Shown piece after piece: positions 1 through 7,726 of a stretch of DNA of 64,000 bases. Location of the stretch: assembly GCA_020637895.1 (NCBI GenBank), contig JACKJP010000002.1, positions 682,001-746,000 of the forward strand. The letters are read 5' to 3'. The stretch's first letter is position 1. The number at the start of each line of letters is the position of its first letter. The stretch is from Rhodobiaceae bacterium (GTDB lineage: Bacteria; Pseudomonadota; Alphaproteobacteria; Rhizobiales; Tepidamorphaceae). A program made the position numbers and the translations under genes. The notes below the pieces were generated by a model. That model was not told where the DNA came from. It did not search any database and saw nothing but the letters and a program-made list of their open reading frames with translations.

Positions 1-1166
1 ATCAGCTCTCGGGCGGTCAGCGCCAGCGGGTGATGATCGCGATGGCGCTTGCCAACGAACCTGACCTGCTTATCGCAGACGAACCGACGACGGCGCTCGA
101 CGTCACCGTGCAGGCCCAGATCCTCGCGCTGTTGAAGGATCTGCAAAAGCGCTTCGGCATGGCCGTGCTGCTGATCACTCACGACCTTGCCATCGTGCGC
201 AAGGTCGCAGACAGGGTCTGCGTCATGAAGGCGGGCGAAATCGTCGAGCAGGGCGCGACGCGGGCGATCTTCGAGGCGCCGCAGCACCCCTATACGCAGC
301 ACCTGCTTGCAGCCGAGCCAAAGGGCGAGCCGACACCGATCGACGAGACCAAGCCGGTCATCCTCAAGGCCGAGGATGTGCGCGTCTGGTTTCCGATCAA
401 GCGCGGCTTCCTGCGGCGAACCGTCGACTACATCAAGGCTGTCGACGGAATAGACGCCGAAGTGCGGTCAGGCCAGACGCTGGGCATCGTCGGGGAATCC
501 GGTTCCGGCAAGACGACGCTGGGTCTGGCGCTTCTTCGCCTGATCAGTTCGAAGGGCCGGATCGTCTATCAGGGGACTGAGATATCGAGCCTCAGCTTTG
601 CCCAGATGCGGCCGCTGCGCAGCCAGATGCAGGTCGTCTTTCAGGACCCATTCGGTTCGCTCAGCCCGCGCATGTCTATTGCCGACATCGTCGGCGAGGG
701 CCTTGCGATTCACCGGCGCGATCTTGATGGCGAGGCACGGCGCGAACGCGTTGCGCAGACATTGCAGGAAGTCGGCATCGATCCGGCGAGCATGGACCGC
801 TTTCCGCATGAATTCTCGGGAGGGCAGCGTCAGCGGATTTCGATCGCAAGGGCGCTGGTGCTGGAGCCCAGACTCGTGATGCTCGACGAACCGACCAGCG
901 CGCTCGACATGAGCGTACAGGCCCAGATCGTCGATCTTCTGCGCGCGCTCCAGCAGCGGCACGATCTGGCCTATCTGTTCATCAGCCACGACCTGAAGGT
1001 CGTCCGCGCACTTTCCAACAATATTATCGTCATGCGCGCGGGCAAGATCGTGGAATCCGGTCCGTCTGCAGAGATTTTCCGGGCACCGCGTACCGCCTAC
1101 ACGAAGGCGCTCATGGCCGCCGCCTTCAATATCGAAGTCGCGCCTGAAGGCGTGGTCGCCCAGTAG
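1..1166 (+). CDS. yejF: Peptide ABC transporter, fused double ATP-binding protein (YejF-like), 5' end outside window
   Basis: This is the energising subunit of a peptide importer of the Dpp/Opp/Yej type. The gene is already open at position 3, where the first visible residues are the LSGGQ signature of NBD1, so its first part lies before the window. After it come Walker B (LLIADEPTTALD), the H-loop and an oligopeptide HPY motif (QHPYTQHLL). A complete second ATPase follows, with Walker A GESGSGKTT, signature FSGGQRQR and Walker B LVMLDEPTSALD. From memory, the linker (WFPIKRGFLRR) and the second half look closest to E. coli YejF, the ATPase of the YejABEF microcin C/peptide importer. The yejABE partners would be upstream and unseen. 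Family call is firm; peptide specificity is inferred. Confidence 0.93.
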   Translation, partial: QLSGGQRQRVMIAMALANEPDLLIADEPTTALDVTVQAQILALLKDLQKRFGMAVLLITHDLAIVRKVADRVCVMKAGEIVEQGATRAIFEAPQHPYTQHLLAAEPKGEPTPIDETKPVILKAEDVRVWFPIKRGFLRRTVDYIKAVDGIDAEVRSGQTLGIVGESGSGKTTLGLALLRLISSKGRIVYQGTEISSLSFAQMRPLRSQMQVVFQDPFGSLSPRMSIADIVGEGLAIHRRDLDGEARRERVAQTLQEVGIDPASMDRFPHEFSGGQRQRISIARALVLEPRLVMLDEPTSALDMSVQAQIVDLLRALQQRHDLAYLFISHDLKVVRALSNNIIVMRAGKIVESGPSAEIFRAPRTAYTKALMAAAFNIEVAPEGVVAQ

Positions 1167-1234
1167 CAGCACGGGAACCGCTTTCCCGGCTTCGGCGTTT
1201 CCAATCCAATTCAACTGGACATGGAGACAAGACA

Positions 1235-1312
1235 ATGCGCGGTATTCTGCTCTGGGTTCTCGGGATCCCGATCCCCATCATTATCCTGCTCTATCTTTTC
1301 AAAGTCATCTGA
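1235..1312 (+). CDS. 25-residue hydrophobic membrane peptide
   Basis: A short reading frame encodes 25 residues: MRGILL, then a hydrophobic stretch with the core GIPIPIIILLYLF, then a basic tail. A GGAG ribosome-binding site sits 8 bases before the ATG. It follows the yejF-like gene by 68 bp and its last 8 bases overlap the convergent NlpC/P60 gene. The product is predicted to be a single membrane-spanning helix with two prolines in the middle. From memory, very short proteins with a G-[IV]-P-x-P-[IV]-I-I-L core recur in proteobacterial genomes, but no function is known to me. Coding status rests on the ribosome-binding site, codon choice and resemblance to those peptides. Confidence 0.6.
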   Translation: MRGILLWVLGIPIPIIILLYLFKVI

Positions 1313-2180
1313 CGGCAGACGGACGCCGAACGGAGGTAGGCTTTGCGTAAAGGCGCGCGATGCGGTCGACCGCATCGCGCAGAGGTTCGCGGGCCACCGT
1401 CATGGAGTGGCCATTGGCGTGTATGATCGTCGCACTATCGACGAGAATCGCGACATGGCCTTTCCAGAAAACGAGATCACCTCGCTTTAGCGCCGCGTCT
1501 CGCCAGTGTCCGGCAATCGCCTCGCCGACCGAGCGCTCCTGCATGTCGGTATCGCGCGGAACGTCTATCCCGGCCATTCCCATCGACAGCTGAACCAGAC
1601 CCGAGCAGTCCAGGCCAAATGCCGATCTGCCGCCCCACAGATAGGGGGCGAAGATCATCGTTTCGGCAACGGCAACATAGTCGGGCGCAACAACATCGAG
1701 CGGTTCCAGATGCGCTGCTACAATCGCAGTGCCATCATCGAGCACCGCGTAGTCAGTGCCGCGCGTCGATGCGTTCGATGCAACGCTGACAAGCGAGCCC
1801 ATAGACAGTCCGTCCACTGGCGGAAGCTTCATATCCGGTCCCGGATAGCGGAATGTCCGCGGGACGCGCACGCGGTGTGTCGAACTTTGGTTCGGCTGCG
1901 CGAGACTGTCTGTCGGAATGTAACCGACGTAATCGTCGCTTTCCGCCTGTACCCAGGCCCAGCCTTCGCCATTGTCCTCGAACTGGACGACCGTCTCGCC
2001 GAACAGCAACTCGGTGTCAGTCGGCGCGTCGCTGCGAGGTTCCCGCTTGAGACGCGTGACGGGTACGACAAGCCGGCGCCTGAAGCCTTTTGCGAACCGC
2101 TCAGCCTCGACGCGGCCTTCGAGACGTATATCGGCAAGATCGGGACGATAGGCATTGAGGCGCGGGTCCGGAGCGGTCAT
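1305..2180 (-). CDS. NlpC/P60 family cell-wall hydrolase with N-terminal SH3-like domains
   Basis: A 291-residue peptidase probably cuts cell-wall peptides (gamma-D-Glu-diamino acid bonds in this family). Residues about 30-160 look like bacterial SH3-type domains. The NlpC/P60 domain fills the C-terminal 130 residues, with the catalytic cysteine in LDCSGLVQ (C192) and a histidine in GHVAIL (H242). H254 in a further conserved position is the likely third polar residue. No clear signal peptide is visible. The ATG overlaps the stop of the upstream marR-type gene by 4 bp, so it is translated in one operon with pepA and the regulator. The substrate is inferred from the family. Confidence 0.9.
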   Translation of the reverse strand: MTAPDPRLNAYRPDLADIRLEGRVEAERFAKGFRRRLVVPVTRLKREPRSDAPTDTELLFGETVVQFEDNGEGWAWVQAESDDYVGYIPTDSLAQPNQSSTHRVRVPRTFRYPGPDMKLPPVDGLSMGSLVSVASNASTRGTDYAVLDDGTAIVAAHLEPLDVVAPDYVAVAETMIFAPYLWGGRSAFGLDCSGLVQLSMGMAGIDVPRDTDMQERSVGEAIAGHWRDAALKRGDLVFWKGHVAILVDSATIIHANGHSMTVAREPLRDAVDRIARLYAKPTSVRRPSAVR

Positions 2181-2527
2181 CGCGGCAACTCCGCCGCCTT
2201 CTCCACGACCAGATCGGCGAGGCGGTCCAGATAGAGGGCTCCCTCGACCGTCCGCTGGATGATCACATTACGCCTGTCGGCTTCGTCCCGGCGGCGCGTG
2301 ACCAGCCCCATGGCCCCCATCGTATTGAGAGCCCGTGTGATCACCGGCTTGGTGACGCCGAGACGGGCGGCCAGTCCGCGAACAGTGTGCGGCGGCGGCT
2401 CCAGATAGATCGTCGTCAGGATCGTGATCTGGCGCACGGTCAGGTCGTGCACATCGTCGCGCACAAGCGCGAGGTGAACGGCATGCCACAGTTTCAGCGC
2501 CTGAGAAGCGCGCAATTCGACCGCCAT
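2177..2527 (-). CDS. MarR-family transcriptional regulator
   Basis: A small winged-helix DNA-binding protein. The recognition region reads TVRGLAARLGVTKPVITRAL, followed by the wing RRRDEADRRN that is typical of MarR proteins. It lies between pepA and the NlpC/P60 gene on the same strand and overlaps the latter by 4 bp. This three-gene order recurs in rhizobia, from memory. I chose the ATG at 2527; a GTG at 2563 would add 12 residues, and neither has a strong ribosome-binding site. Its ligand and targets are unknown; autoregulation of the operon is the simplest guess. Confidence 0.85.
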   Translation of the reverse strand: MAVELRASQALKLWHAVHLALVRDDVHDLTVRQITILTTIYLEPPPHTVRGLAARLGVTKPVITRALNTMGAMGLVTRRRDEADRRNVIIQRTVEGALYLDRLADLVVEKAAELPR

Positions 2528-2636
2528 GAGCAAACCCGCTTCGTGCGCCTCCGCGGGGCGCACGCTTTCATTTCGGGTCCGTTATATTCCGGCAGCTCGA
2601 TCAGGTCAATTGGAGCTGGCGATGAAGGCCCCGGCA

Positions 2637-4025
2637 TCAGGCGGGGTAGCGGTCTTCCAGCAGAGAATAGAGCGCTCTGATGGCCATCGCTTCGCCACCT
2701 TCCGGCCTTCCGGGCTTGGTCGAGGCATTCCATGCATAGATGTCGAAATGCGCCCACACCTTCGCCTTCTCGACGAAACGAGACAGAAACAGCGCCGCGG
2801 TGATGGCGCCCGCGAAACCGCCGCTGCCGGCGTTGTTGATATCGGCGACCTTGGAATCGAGCATCGACATGTACGGCTTCCATAGCGGCAGCCGCCAAAG
2901 CGGATCGCGCTGCGAGGCAGCCTTTCCTGCGAGCGAAACGGCGAATTCATCGTCGCCGGTGAAGAACGGCGGAATTTCAGGACCCATTGCAACGCGTGCA
3001 GCACCTGTGAGCGTCGCCATGTCGATCATCAGATCGGGACTTTCGGCATCGCCGAGCGCCAGCGCATCGGCCAGAACGAGCCGGCCTTCGGCGTCGGTGT
3101 TACCGATTTCCACGCTGATACCCTTGCGGCTCTCCAGGACATCGCCGGGCCTGAAGGCGTTGCCCGAGACGGCGTTTTCCACCGCCGGTATCAGGACCCG
3201 CAGGCGCAGCTTGAGGCCTGCGTCCATGATCATGTCCGCGAGTGCCAGAACATTGGCGGCACCGCCCATGTCCTTCTTCATCATCAACATCCCGGCCGAC
3301 GTCTTCAGATCCAGACCGCCGGTATCGAAGCAGACGCCTTTTCCGACGAGCGTCACCTTTGGGGCCTTGGCCGGGCCCCAGGTCATGTCGATCAGGCGCG
3401 GCGCTCTGGTCGAGGCACGGCCAACCGCATGGATCATCGGAAAATTCTGCTTGAGAAGCGCTTCGCCGGTTGTGACGGCAATTTTGGCGCCGTGTCGTTT
3501 CGCCACCACACGCGCCGCCGCCTCCAGCTCCGCCGGCCCCATTTCTCCCGCCGCGGTGTTGATAAGATCGCGGGCCAGAAAGACGCTTCGCGCAAGCCGT
3601 TGCAGTCTGGCCGCGTCGACACCCCTGGGCGGTACGAGACGAACTTTCGCCGCATCACTCTTTCGGTAGCGGCTGAAGCGATAGGCCCCCGCCAGAAAGG
3701 CGAAGGCCGCCAGTTCGGGTTCGGGAGCGTCCTCAAGGCGGTAGGTCCCCTCGGGCAATTCCGCCGGCAACCGGCCCGCAAGCATCGGATCGGGATCGCT
3801 CCCCATCCCCAGAAGCGCCAATTCCGGTTTGCCGCTCGCATCAGGGAGTAGCAGAAGACGGCCCGCTTGCGCCTTGAAACCAGTCGCTTCGGCGAAGCTG
3901 CGTTGCGCGGGCGAGAGCACGCCCAGACTGGCGGCGAGCCCGTCGGCGGAAACGCATTTTACAGACAGCGCCTGCGCCCGTGGGCTTGCGAGCAGCTTCT
4001 CTGAATCGGTCATATATGAAGGCAT
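2637..4025 (-). CDS. pepA: Leucyl aminopeptidase (M17 family)
   Basis: A cytosolic di-metal aminopeptidase that removes N-terminal residues from peptides. The C-terminal catalytic domain carries the M17 signature NTDAEGRLVLADAL, and upstream the metal/lysine region GKGVCFDTGGLDLK and MKKDMGGAA. With the start at 4025 (ATG, preceded by GGGGA) the protein has 462 residues, usual for the short alphaproteobacterial form; an earlier in-frame start at 4091 would run into the tadD promoter region. It heads an operon with the MarR regulator and the NlpC/P60 hydrolase, which suggests turnover of peptides released from the cell wall or taken up, an inference from context. Confidence 0.95.
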   Translation of the reverse strand: MPSYMTDSEKLLASPRAQALSVKCVSADGLAASLGVLSPAQRSFAEATGFKAQAGRLLLLPDASGKPELALLGMGSDPDPMLAGRLPAELPEGTYRLEDAPEPELAAFAFLAGAYRFSRYRKSDAAKVRLVPPRGVDAARLQRLARSVFLARDLINTAAGEMGPAELEAAARVVAKRHGAKIAVTTGEALLKQNFPMIHAVGRASTRAPRLIDMTWGPAKAPKVTLVGKGVCFDTGGLDLKTSAGMLMMKKDMGGAANVLALADMIMDAGLKLRLRVLIPAVENAVSGNAFRPGDVLESRKGISVEIGNTDAEGRLVLADALALGDAESPDLMIDMATLTGAARVAMGPEIPPFFTGDDEFAVSLAGKAASQRDPLWRLPLWKPYMSMLDSKVADINNAGSGGFAGAITAALFLSRFVEKAKVWAHFDIYAWNASTKPGRPEGGEAMAIRALYSLLEDRYPA

Positions 4026-4083
4026 GAGTTTCCCCGGGCGTATGGTTTGCCAGCGTTGCGAGTCGGCATCCGACAGCGGGCAA

Positions 4084-4104
4084 TTAACCATGCATTAGGG
4101 TTAA
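4084..4104. promoter_or_regulatory. Inverted repeat TTAACC-N9-GGTTAA with a CtrA-like half site
   Basis: The pepA-tadD intergenic region holds TTAACC and GGTTAA arms separated by 9 bases. Its left part also fits TTAA-N7-TTAG, one mismatch from the CtrA box TTAA-N7-TTAA known from Caulobacter, where CtrA controls pilus genes. It lies about 50 bp before tadD. A regulator site is plausible, but the match is short in an AT-rich patch. Confidence 0.3.
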
Positions 4105-4153
4105 CGGTCTATTGATCTGTGACGGCAAACCCTTGCTAAAGACAGGAAATTCC

Positions 4154-4915
4154 GTGCCTATCGCCGTCATCCGTTCCGTTCCGGCCATCGCCCTTGCCGC
4201 CGCGCTCGCAATTGCAGCAGGCGGCTGCAGTTCGTCGCGCAGCGGATATACCGGGTCGATCGGCAGTTCGGCGGGCGCGAACCTTTCACAGGTCGAAAAG
4301 GCCTATCGCGCGCGTCCCGACGAGCCGCGCATGGCGCTCGCCTACGCGGAACGACTGAAGGAAAGCGGCGACACGAAGACCTCCCAGGCCGTGCTGATGC
4401 GCGCGGCGGTCGTCACACCGGACGATCCCGGCGTCCTCTCCGCACTCGGACGCGGCATGCTGGAGTCGGGCGATGCCGGCGCAGCGCTGACGACCCTGAA
4501 CAAGGCCCGGGCAGCGGGCGCGAATGACTGGCGCACGCTCTCGGCCCTTGGCACGGCCCACGACATGAGCGACGAGCACGATCAGGCCCAGAAGGTCTAC
4601 AGGGACGCGCTGAAGCAGGCACCTGACGAGCCCGCCATCGCCAGCAATTACGGCCTTTCGCTTGCGCTGTCGGGCAAGCTTTCGGAGGCCGAAACAATGT
4701 TACGCACGGCCGCCGCCAAGCGCGGGGCCGACGAAAAGGTGCGCCAGAACCTTGCGCTCGTTCTCGGCCTTCAGGGAAAGTTCAAGGAAGCCGAACAGGT
4801 CGCGACCGCCGATCTTCCGCCCGAAAAGGCCGCCGAGAACGTTGCCTACATGCGCCAGATGCTGAGCCAGGACGATCGCTGGAAGGCCATCAAGGCCGGC
4901 GACAAGAAGTCCTGA
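4154..4915 (+). CDS. tadD: Tad pilus lipoprotein with TPR repeats (TadD)
   Basis: An outer-envelope lipoprotein of Tad pilus assembly, acting in the family as a pilotin or assembly factor for the secretin. A signal peptide ends in the lipobox AAGGC, and tetratricopeptide repeats fill the rest (for example ALGRGMLESGDAGAALTTL and SNYGLSLALSGKLSEAE). The GTG start at 4154 was chosen because it gives a clean signal peptide and has AGGAA five bases upstream; an earlier start at 4112 adds 14 polar residues. It is transcribed toward the DUF930 gene, on the opposite strand to the main cpa block that begins about 800 bp beyond. Confidence 0.92.
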   Translation: MPIAVIRSVPAIALAAALAIAAGGCSSSRSGYTGSIGSSAGANLSQVEKAYRARPDEPRMALAYAERLKESGDTKTSQAVLMRAAVVTPDDPGVLSALGRGMLESGDAGAALTTLNKARAAGANDWRTLSALGTAHDMSDEHDQAQKVYRDALKQAPDEPAIASNYGLSLALSGKLSEAETMLRTAAAKRGADEKVRQNLALVLGLQGKFKEAEQVATADLPPEKAAENVAYMRQMLSQDDRWKAIKAGDKKS

Positions 4916-5092
4916 GGCGGCCTGCACCCCCGCCAACCTGAAAGCCGGCGTAAATCTGTCACAAATCGCGCTAAATCTTCGCGGATGCGGGGCGCGCGCG
5001 AAAGAATGGCAATCAACGGGGCGGCGGACGACAAGGTCCGGGCCAGGCGCCGATGTTTCTCCCGCGCGCAATTTCAGTCCGGCATCTGACCC

Positions 5093-5734
5093 ATGCAGGC
5101 GGCACGCGATGGGCGCGAACCAGGCTGGCATTATTGGGTTCTGCTTTCGATCCTGCTGCACGTGGCCGCCTTCGCCCTGCTCCGTATCCAGCCGCGCCTG
5201 GCCACGCCGCAAGCCGACCGCCGCTTCTCTGTCGAGATTCTGTCGCCGAGGCAGTTCGACGCCCTGTCGATGCCGCCGCCCTCGCCAAACGGGACAGGCA
5301 ATCGGCCTCAATCGCCAGATGAAGGCATGGTCAATGCTCAGCAGCTCTATTCGACCGCGCTGCTGCGCAACCCGGCGAACCGGCAGGCGCGGGAAGCGCT
5401 GGGAGACGTCACTGCTGACGAGCGCGCGCTGCAACTTTGCAACAGCGAGGCCGTGGAGCAGGTGCGGCGGCGGGACGTCAATCTCAAACCCGACTTCGTT
5501 ATCGCCTATGCACGATCGGAAATCGCGGTCGAACAATCGGGCGACGATGCGCTCATCAGGGCGGATGGCGCCGCACTGCGCAGTGGCGACCGCTGGTACG
5601 AGCTGCAATTCCACTGCCACCTGACAGCGGACATGGCCGACATCACGTCTTTCCAGTTCCGGCTGGGCGCGGAGATCGAAAGGCAGTTGTGGGATGAACT
5701 TGGCCTGCCCGGCGGCAAGGGCGGCGAGGACTGA
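5093..5734 (+). CDS. DUF930 domain-containing membrane-anchored protein
   Basis: A 213-residue protein with one N-terminal transmembrane segment (WVLLSILLHVAAFALL, about residues 14-30), a short proline-rich linker, and a C-terminal domain of the DUF930 type. Visible DUF930-like features are two conserved cysteines (LQLCNSEAVEQV and FHCHL) and the phrase PDFVIAYA. The topology, anchor then linker then periplasmic domain, resembles TonB-type proteins and is common for rhizobial DUF930 members. Function is unknown. It sits between tadD and the convergent tadC gene, but no pilus role has been shown for the family to my knowledge. Confidence 0.85.
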   Translation: MQAARDGREPGWHYWVLLSILLHVAAFALLRIQPRLATPQADRRFSVEILSPRQFDALSMPPPSPNGTGNRPQSPDEGMVNAQQLYSTALLRNPANRQAREALGDVTADERALQLCNSEAVEQVRRRDVNLKPDFVIAYARSEIAVEQSGDDALIRADGAALRSGDRWYELQFHCHLTADMADITSFQFRLGAEIERQLWDELGLPGGKGGED

Positions 5735-5743
5735 GTCTTGCCG

Positions 5744-6718
5744 CTATTCCAGGTTCATCACCTTGATCGCCGCCGGTCCAAGGATGACGACGAAGAGAAC
5801 CGGCAGAAAGAAGGTGATCATCGGAACCGTGAGCTTGGGCGGCAAACCCGCAGCCTTGCGCTCGGCCTCGGCCATGCGCATGTCGCGATTTTCCTGCGCC
5901 ATGACGCGGAGCGCGGTGCCGAGCGGCGTGCCGTAACGCTCGGCCTGTATGAGCGCGGTCGTCACGCCGCGGACGCCGGCAAGGCCGGTGCGCCGCCCGA
6001 GATTTTCGTAAGCCTGCCGGCGATCCTGAAGATAGGACAATTCCGCCGTCGTCAGGGTCAGTTCCTCGGCGAGCGCTATAGACTGGCTGCCGATCTCCTG
6101 GCTGACCTTTCTGAACGCCGCCTCAATCGACATGCCCGATTCCACGCAGATCAGCATCAAATCGAGCGCGTCGGGAAATGCCTTCTGGATGTCGGTCTGT
6201 CGCTTGCTGATCCGGTTTGAAATGTAGAGGTTCGGTGCAAAGAACCCCGCATAGGCAGCGCCGAGCGCGATCAAAAGCTTGATCGTCATGGGATGCTGCG
6301 AAAATTTGCCGAGCACGAACACGTAGAACACGGCTGCCAGGAAGAATGCGATCGGCAACGCGAGGCGAACGAAAAGATAGGCAACCAGAGGCGACTGGCC
6401 CCGCAAACCGGCCATCGCCAGCTTGTCCTTGGTATCTTCCGATTCCAGCGCGCGGCGGAGATTGAGCTTTTCCACCACGTCAAGCATGAACGCCTTGGGC
6501 GACTGGCGGAGTTCGACGCGCTGCCCCTTGGCCAGACGCGCGCGCTCACGCTCGCGCATTTTCTGGCGCTCCTTGGAGAGATATTTCATCCGGCTGCCGA
6601 GCTTGTCGCCGGAGACATAGGGCATCGCAAAGGTCAGGATCGTTGCGATCGCGGCGACGGCAGAGAAGAAGGCCGCCAGCGTCTGGGTATTGAGCACCGC
6701 ATCCAGAAAATCGAACAT
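5744..6718 (-). CDS. tadC: Tad pilus inner-membrane platform protein (TadC)
   Basis: A type II secretion F (GspF) family membrane protein, one of two platform subunits through which the CpaF ATPase drives pilus assembly. It has 324 residues, membrane segments near the N-terminus, the middle and the C-terminus, and the GspF domain around DALDLMLICVESGMSIEAAF. It is the last gene of the cpaB-C-D-E-F-tadB-tadC run and starts 9 bp after tadB ends. Length and order match rhizobial Tad loci. Confidence 0.95.
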   Translation of the reverse strand: MFDFLDAVLNTQTLAAFFSAVAAIATILTFAMPYVSGDKLGSRMKYLSKERQKMRERERARLAKGQRVELRQSPKAFMLDVVEKLNLRRALESEDTKDKLAMAGLRGQSPLVAYLFVRLALPIAFFLAAVFYVFVLGKFSQHPMTIKLLIALGAAYAGFFAPNLYISNRISKRQTDIQKAFPDALDLMLICVESGMSIEAAFRKVSQEIGSQSIALAEELTLTTAELSYLQDRRQAYENLGRRTGLAGVRGVTTALIQAERYGTPLGTALRVMAQENRDMRMAEAERKAAGLPPKLTVPMITFFLPVLFVVILGPAAIKVMNLE

Positions 6719-6727
6719 CGCTTGGCC

Positions 6728-7720
6728 CTATATCTCGAAATTGATCATCTTGCGCATGACGAGCACGCCGAGTGTCATCCACAACGCAGATCCCGCCAGC
6801 ATCATGTGGCCGACACGCTCGGTCCACAGCAGCGAGATGTAGTCGGGGCTGGTGATGTAGACGAGCAGCATGACGACGAGCGGCAGCGCGCCGATGATGG
6901 CGGCGGAGGCCTTGGCCTCCTGGCTGACGGCACGAATCTTCGCCTTCATCTTCTTGCGGCCGCGCAGGACGTTGGAGAGGTTCGAAAGCGCCTCGGCGAG
7001 GTTGCCGCCTGACTGCTGCTGGATCGTGATGACGATGGAGAAGAAGTTAGCCTCCGGCAGCGGCATGCGCTCATACATCTTGGTGACGCACTCGGCGAGC
7101 GTGAGGCCGAGCGCCTGGGTCTCGATGATACGGCGGAATTCGCTTTTGACGGGCTCCTGCGATTCCTTGGCAATCACGCGAAAGCAGTCGTTGACCGGCA
7201 GGCCGGCCTTGATGCCGCGCACAATCACGTCGACCGCGGTCGCGAATTCGTCGAGGAATTTGCGCTGGCGACGGGCCTTGAGAAATTTTAGCAGCCAGGC
7301 CGGAAAGCCGAGACCGAAGACGAAGCCCATGAGCAGGGTCACATAGATCGGCGCCTGGATGATGAGCCCGACGAGCATGCCCAGAAGCGCCATACCGCCG
7401 CATATCAGGTAGTAGGTTCGCGGCGTCCACTTCAGGCCGGCCTGAAGCAGCCGCTGGCGCAATGGCGGCTTGTTTGCAGCCTTCTGCTTGGCTTCAAGAT
7501 CGGAGAGTGTCGTCTGCAACTGCTTGCGGCGCTTGTCTGCCTCGTTGGCGCGCTGCCGGACCGCCCGCGTCGGTTGCTCCTTCGCGGCAACGGATTTGAT
7601 CCGCTTGGCCGCGGTACGTTCACCCGAAAGCAACGGATAGATGAATACCCACGCAACGCCGCCGATGGCGACGAAGGCCATGACGGAGATGGCGAGTGTA
7701 GTCATCTGGCCCTGAAACAT
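6728..7720 (-). CDS. tadB: Tad pilus inner-membrane platform protein (TadB)
   Basis: The second GspF-family platform protein, 330 residues. It has an N-terminal membrane helix, a lysine/arginine-rich cytoplasmic stretch (about 35-85) and a GspF domain with DVIVRGIKAGLPVNDCFRVI and QQSGGNLAEALSNLSNVLRGR, followed by C-terminal membrane helices. It starts 6 bp after the cpaF stop, so translation is probably coupled. It is expected to form the inner-membrane base with TadC. Confidence 0.95.
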   Translation of the reverse strand: MFQGQMTTLAISVMAFVAIGGVAWVFIYPLLSGERTAAKRIKSVAAKEQPTRAVRQRANEADKRRKQLQTTLSDLEAKQKAANKPPLRQRLLQAGLKWTPRTYYLICGGMALLGMLVGLIIQAPIYVTLLMGFVFGLGFPAWLLKFLKARRQRKFLDEFATAVDVIVRGIKAGLPVNDCFRVIAKESQEPVKSEFRRIIETQALGLTLAECVTKMYERMPLPEANFFSIVITIQQQSGGNLAEALSNLSNVLRGRKKMKAKIRAVSQEAKASAAIIGALPLVVMLLVYITSPDYISLLWTERVGHMMLAGSALWMTLGVLVMRKMINFEI

Positions 7721-7726
7721 CGGCCC

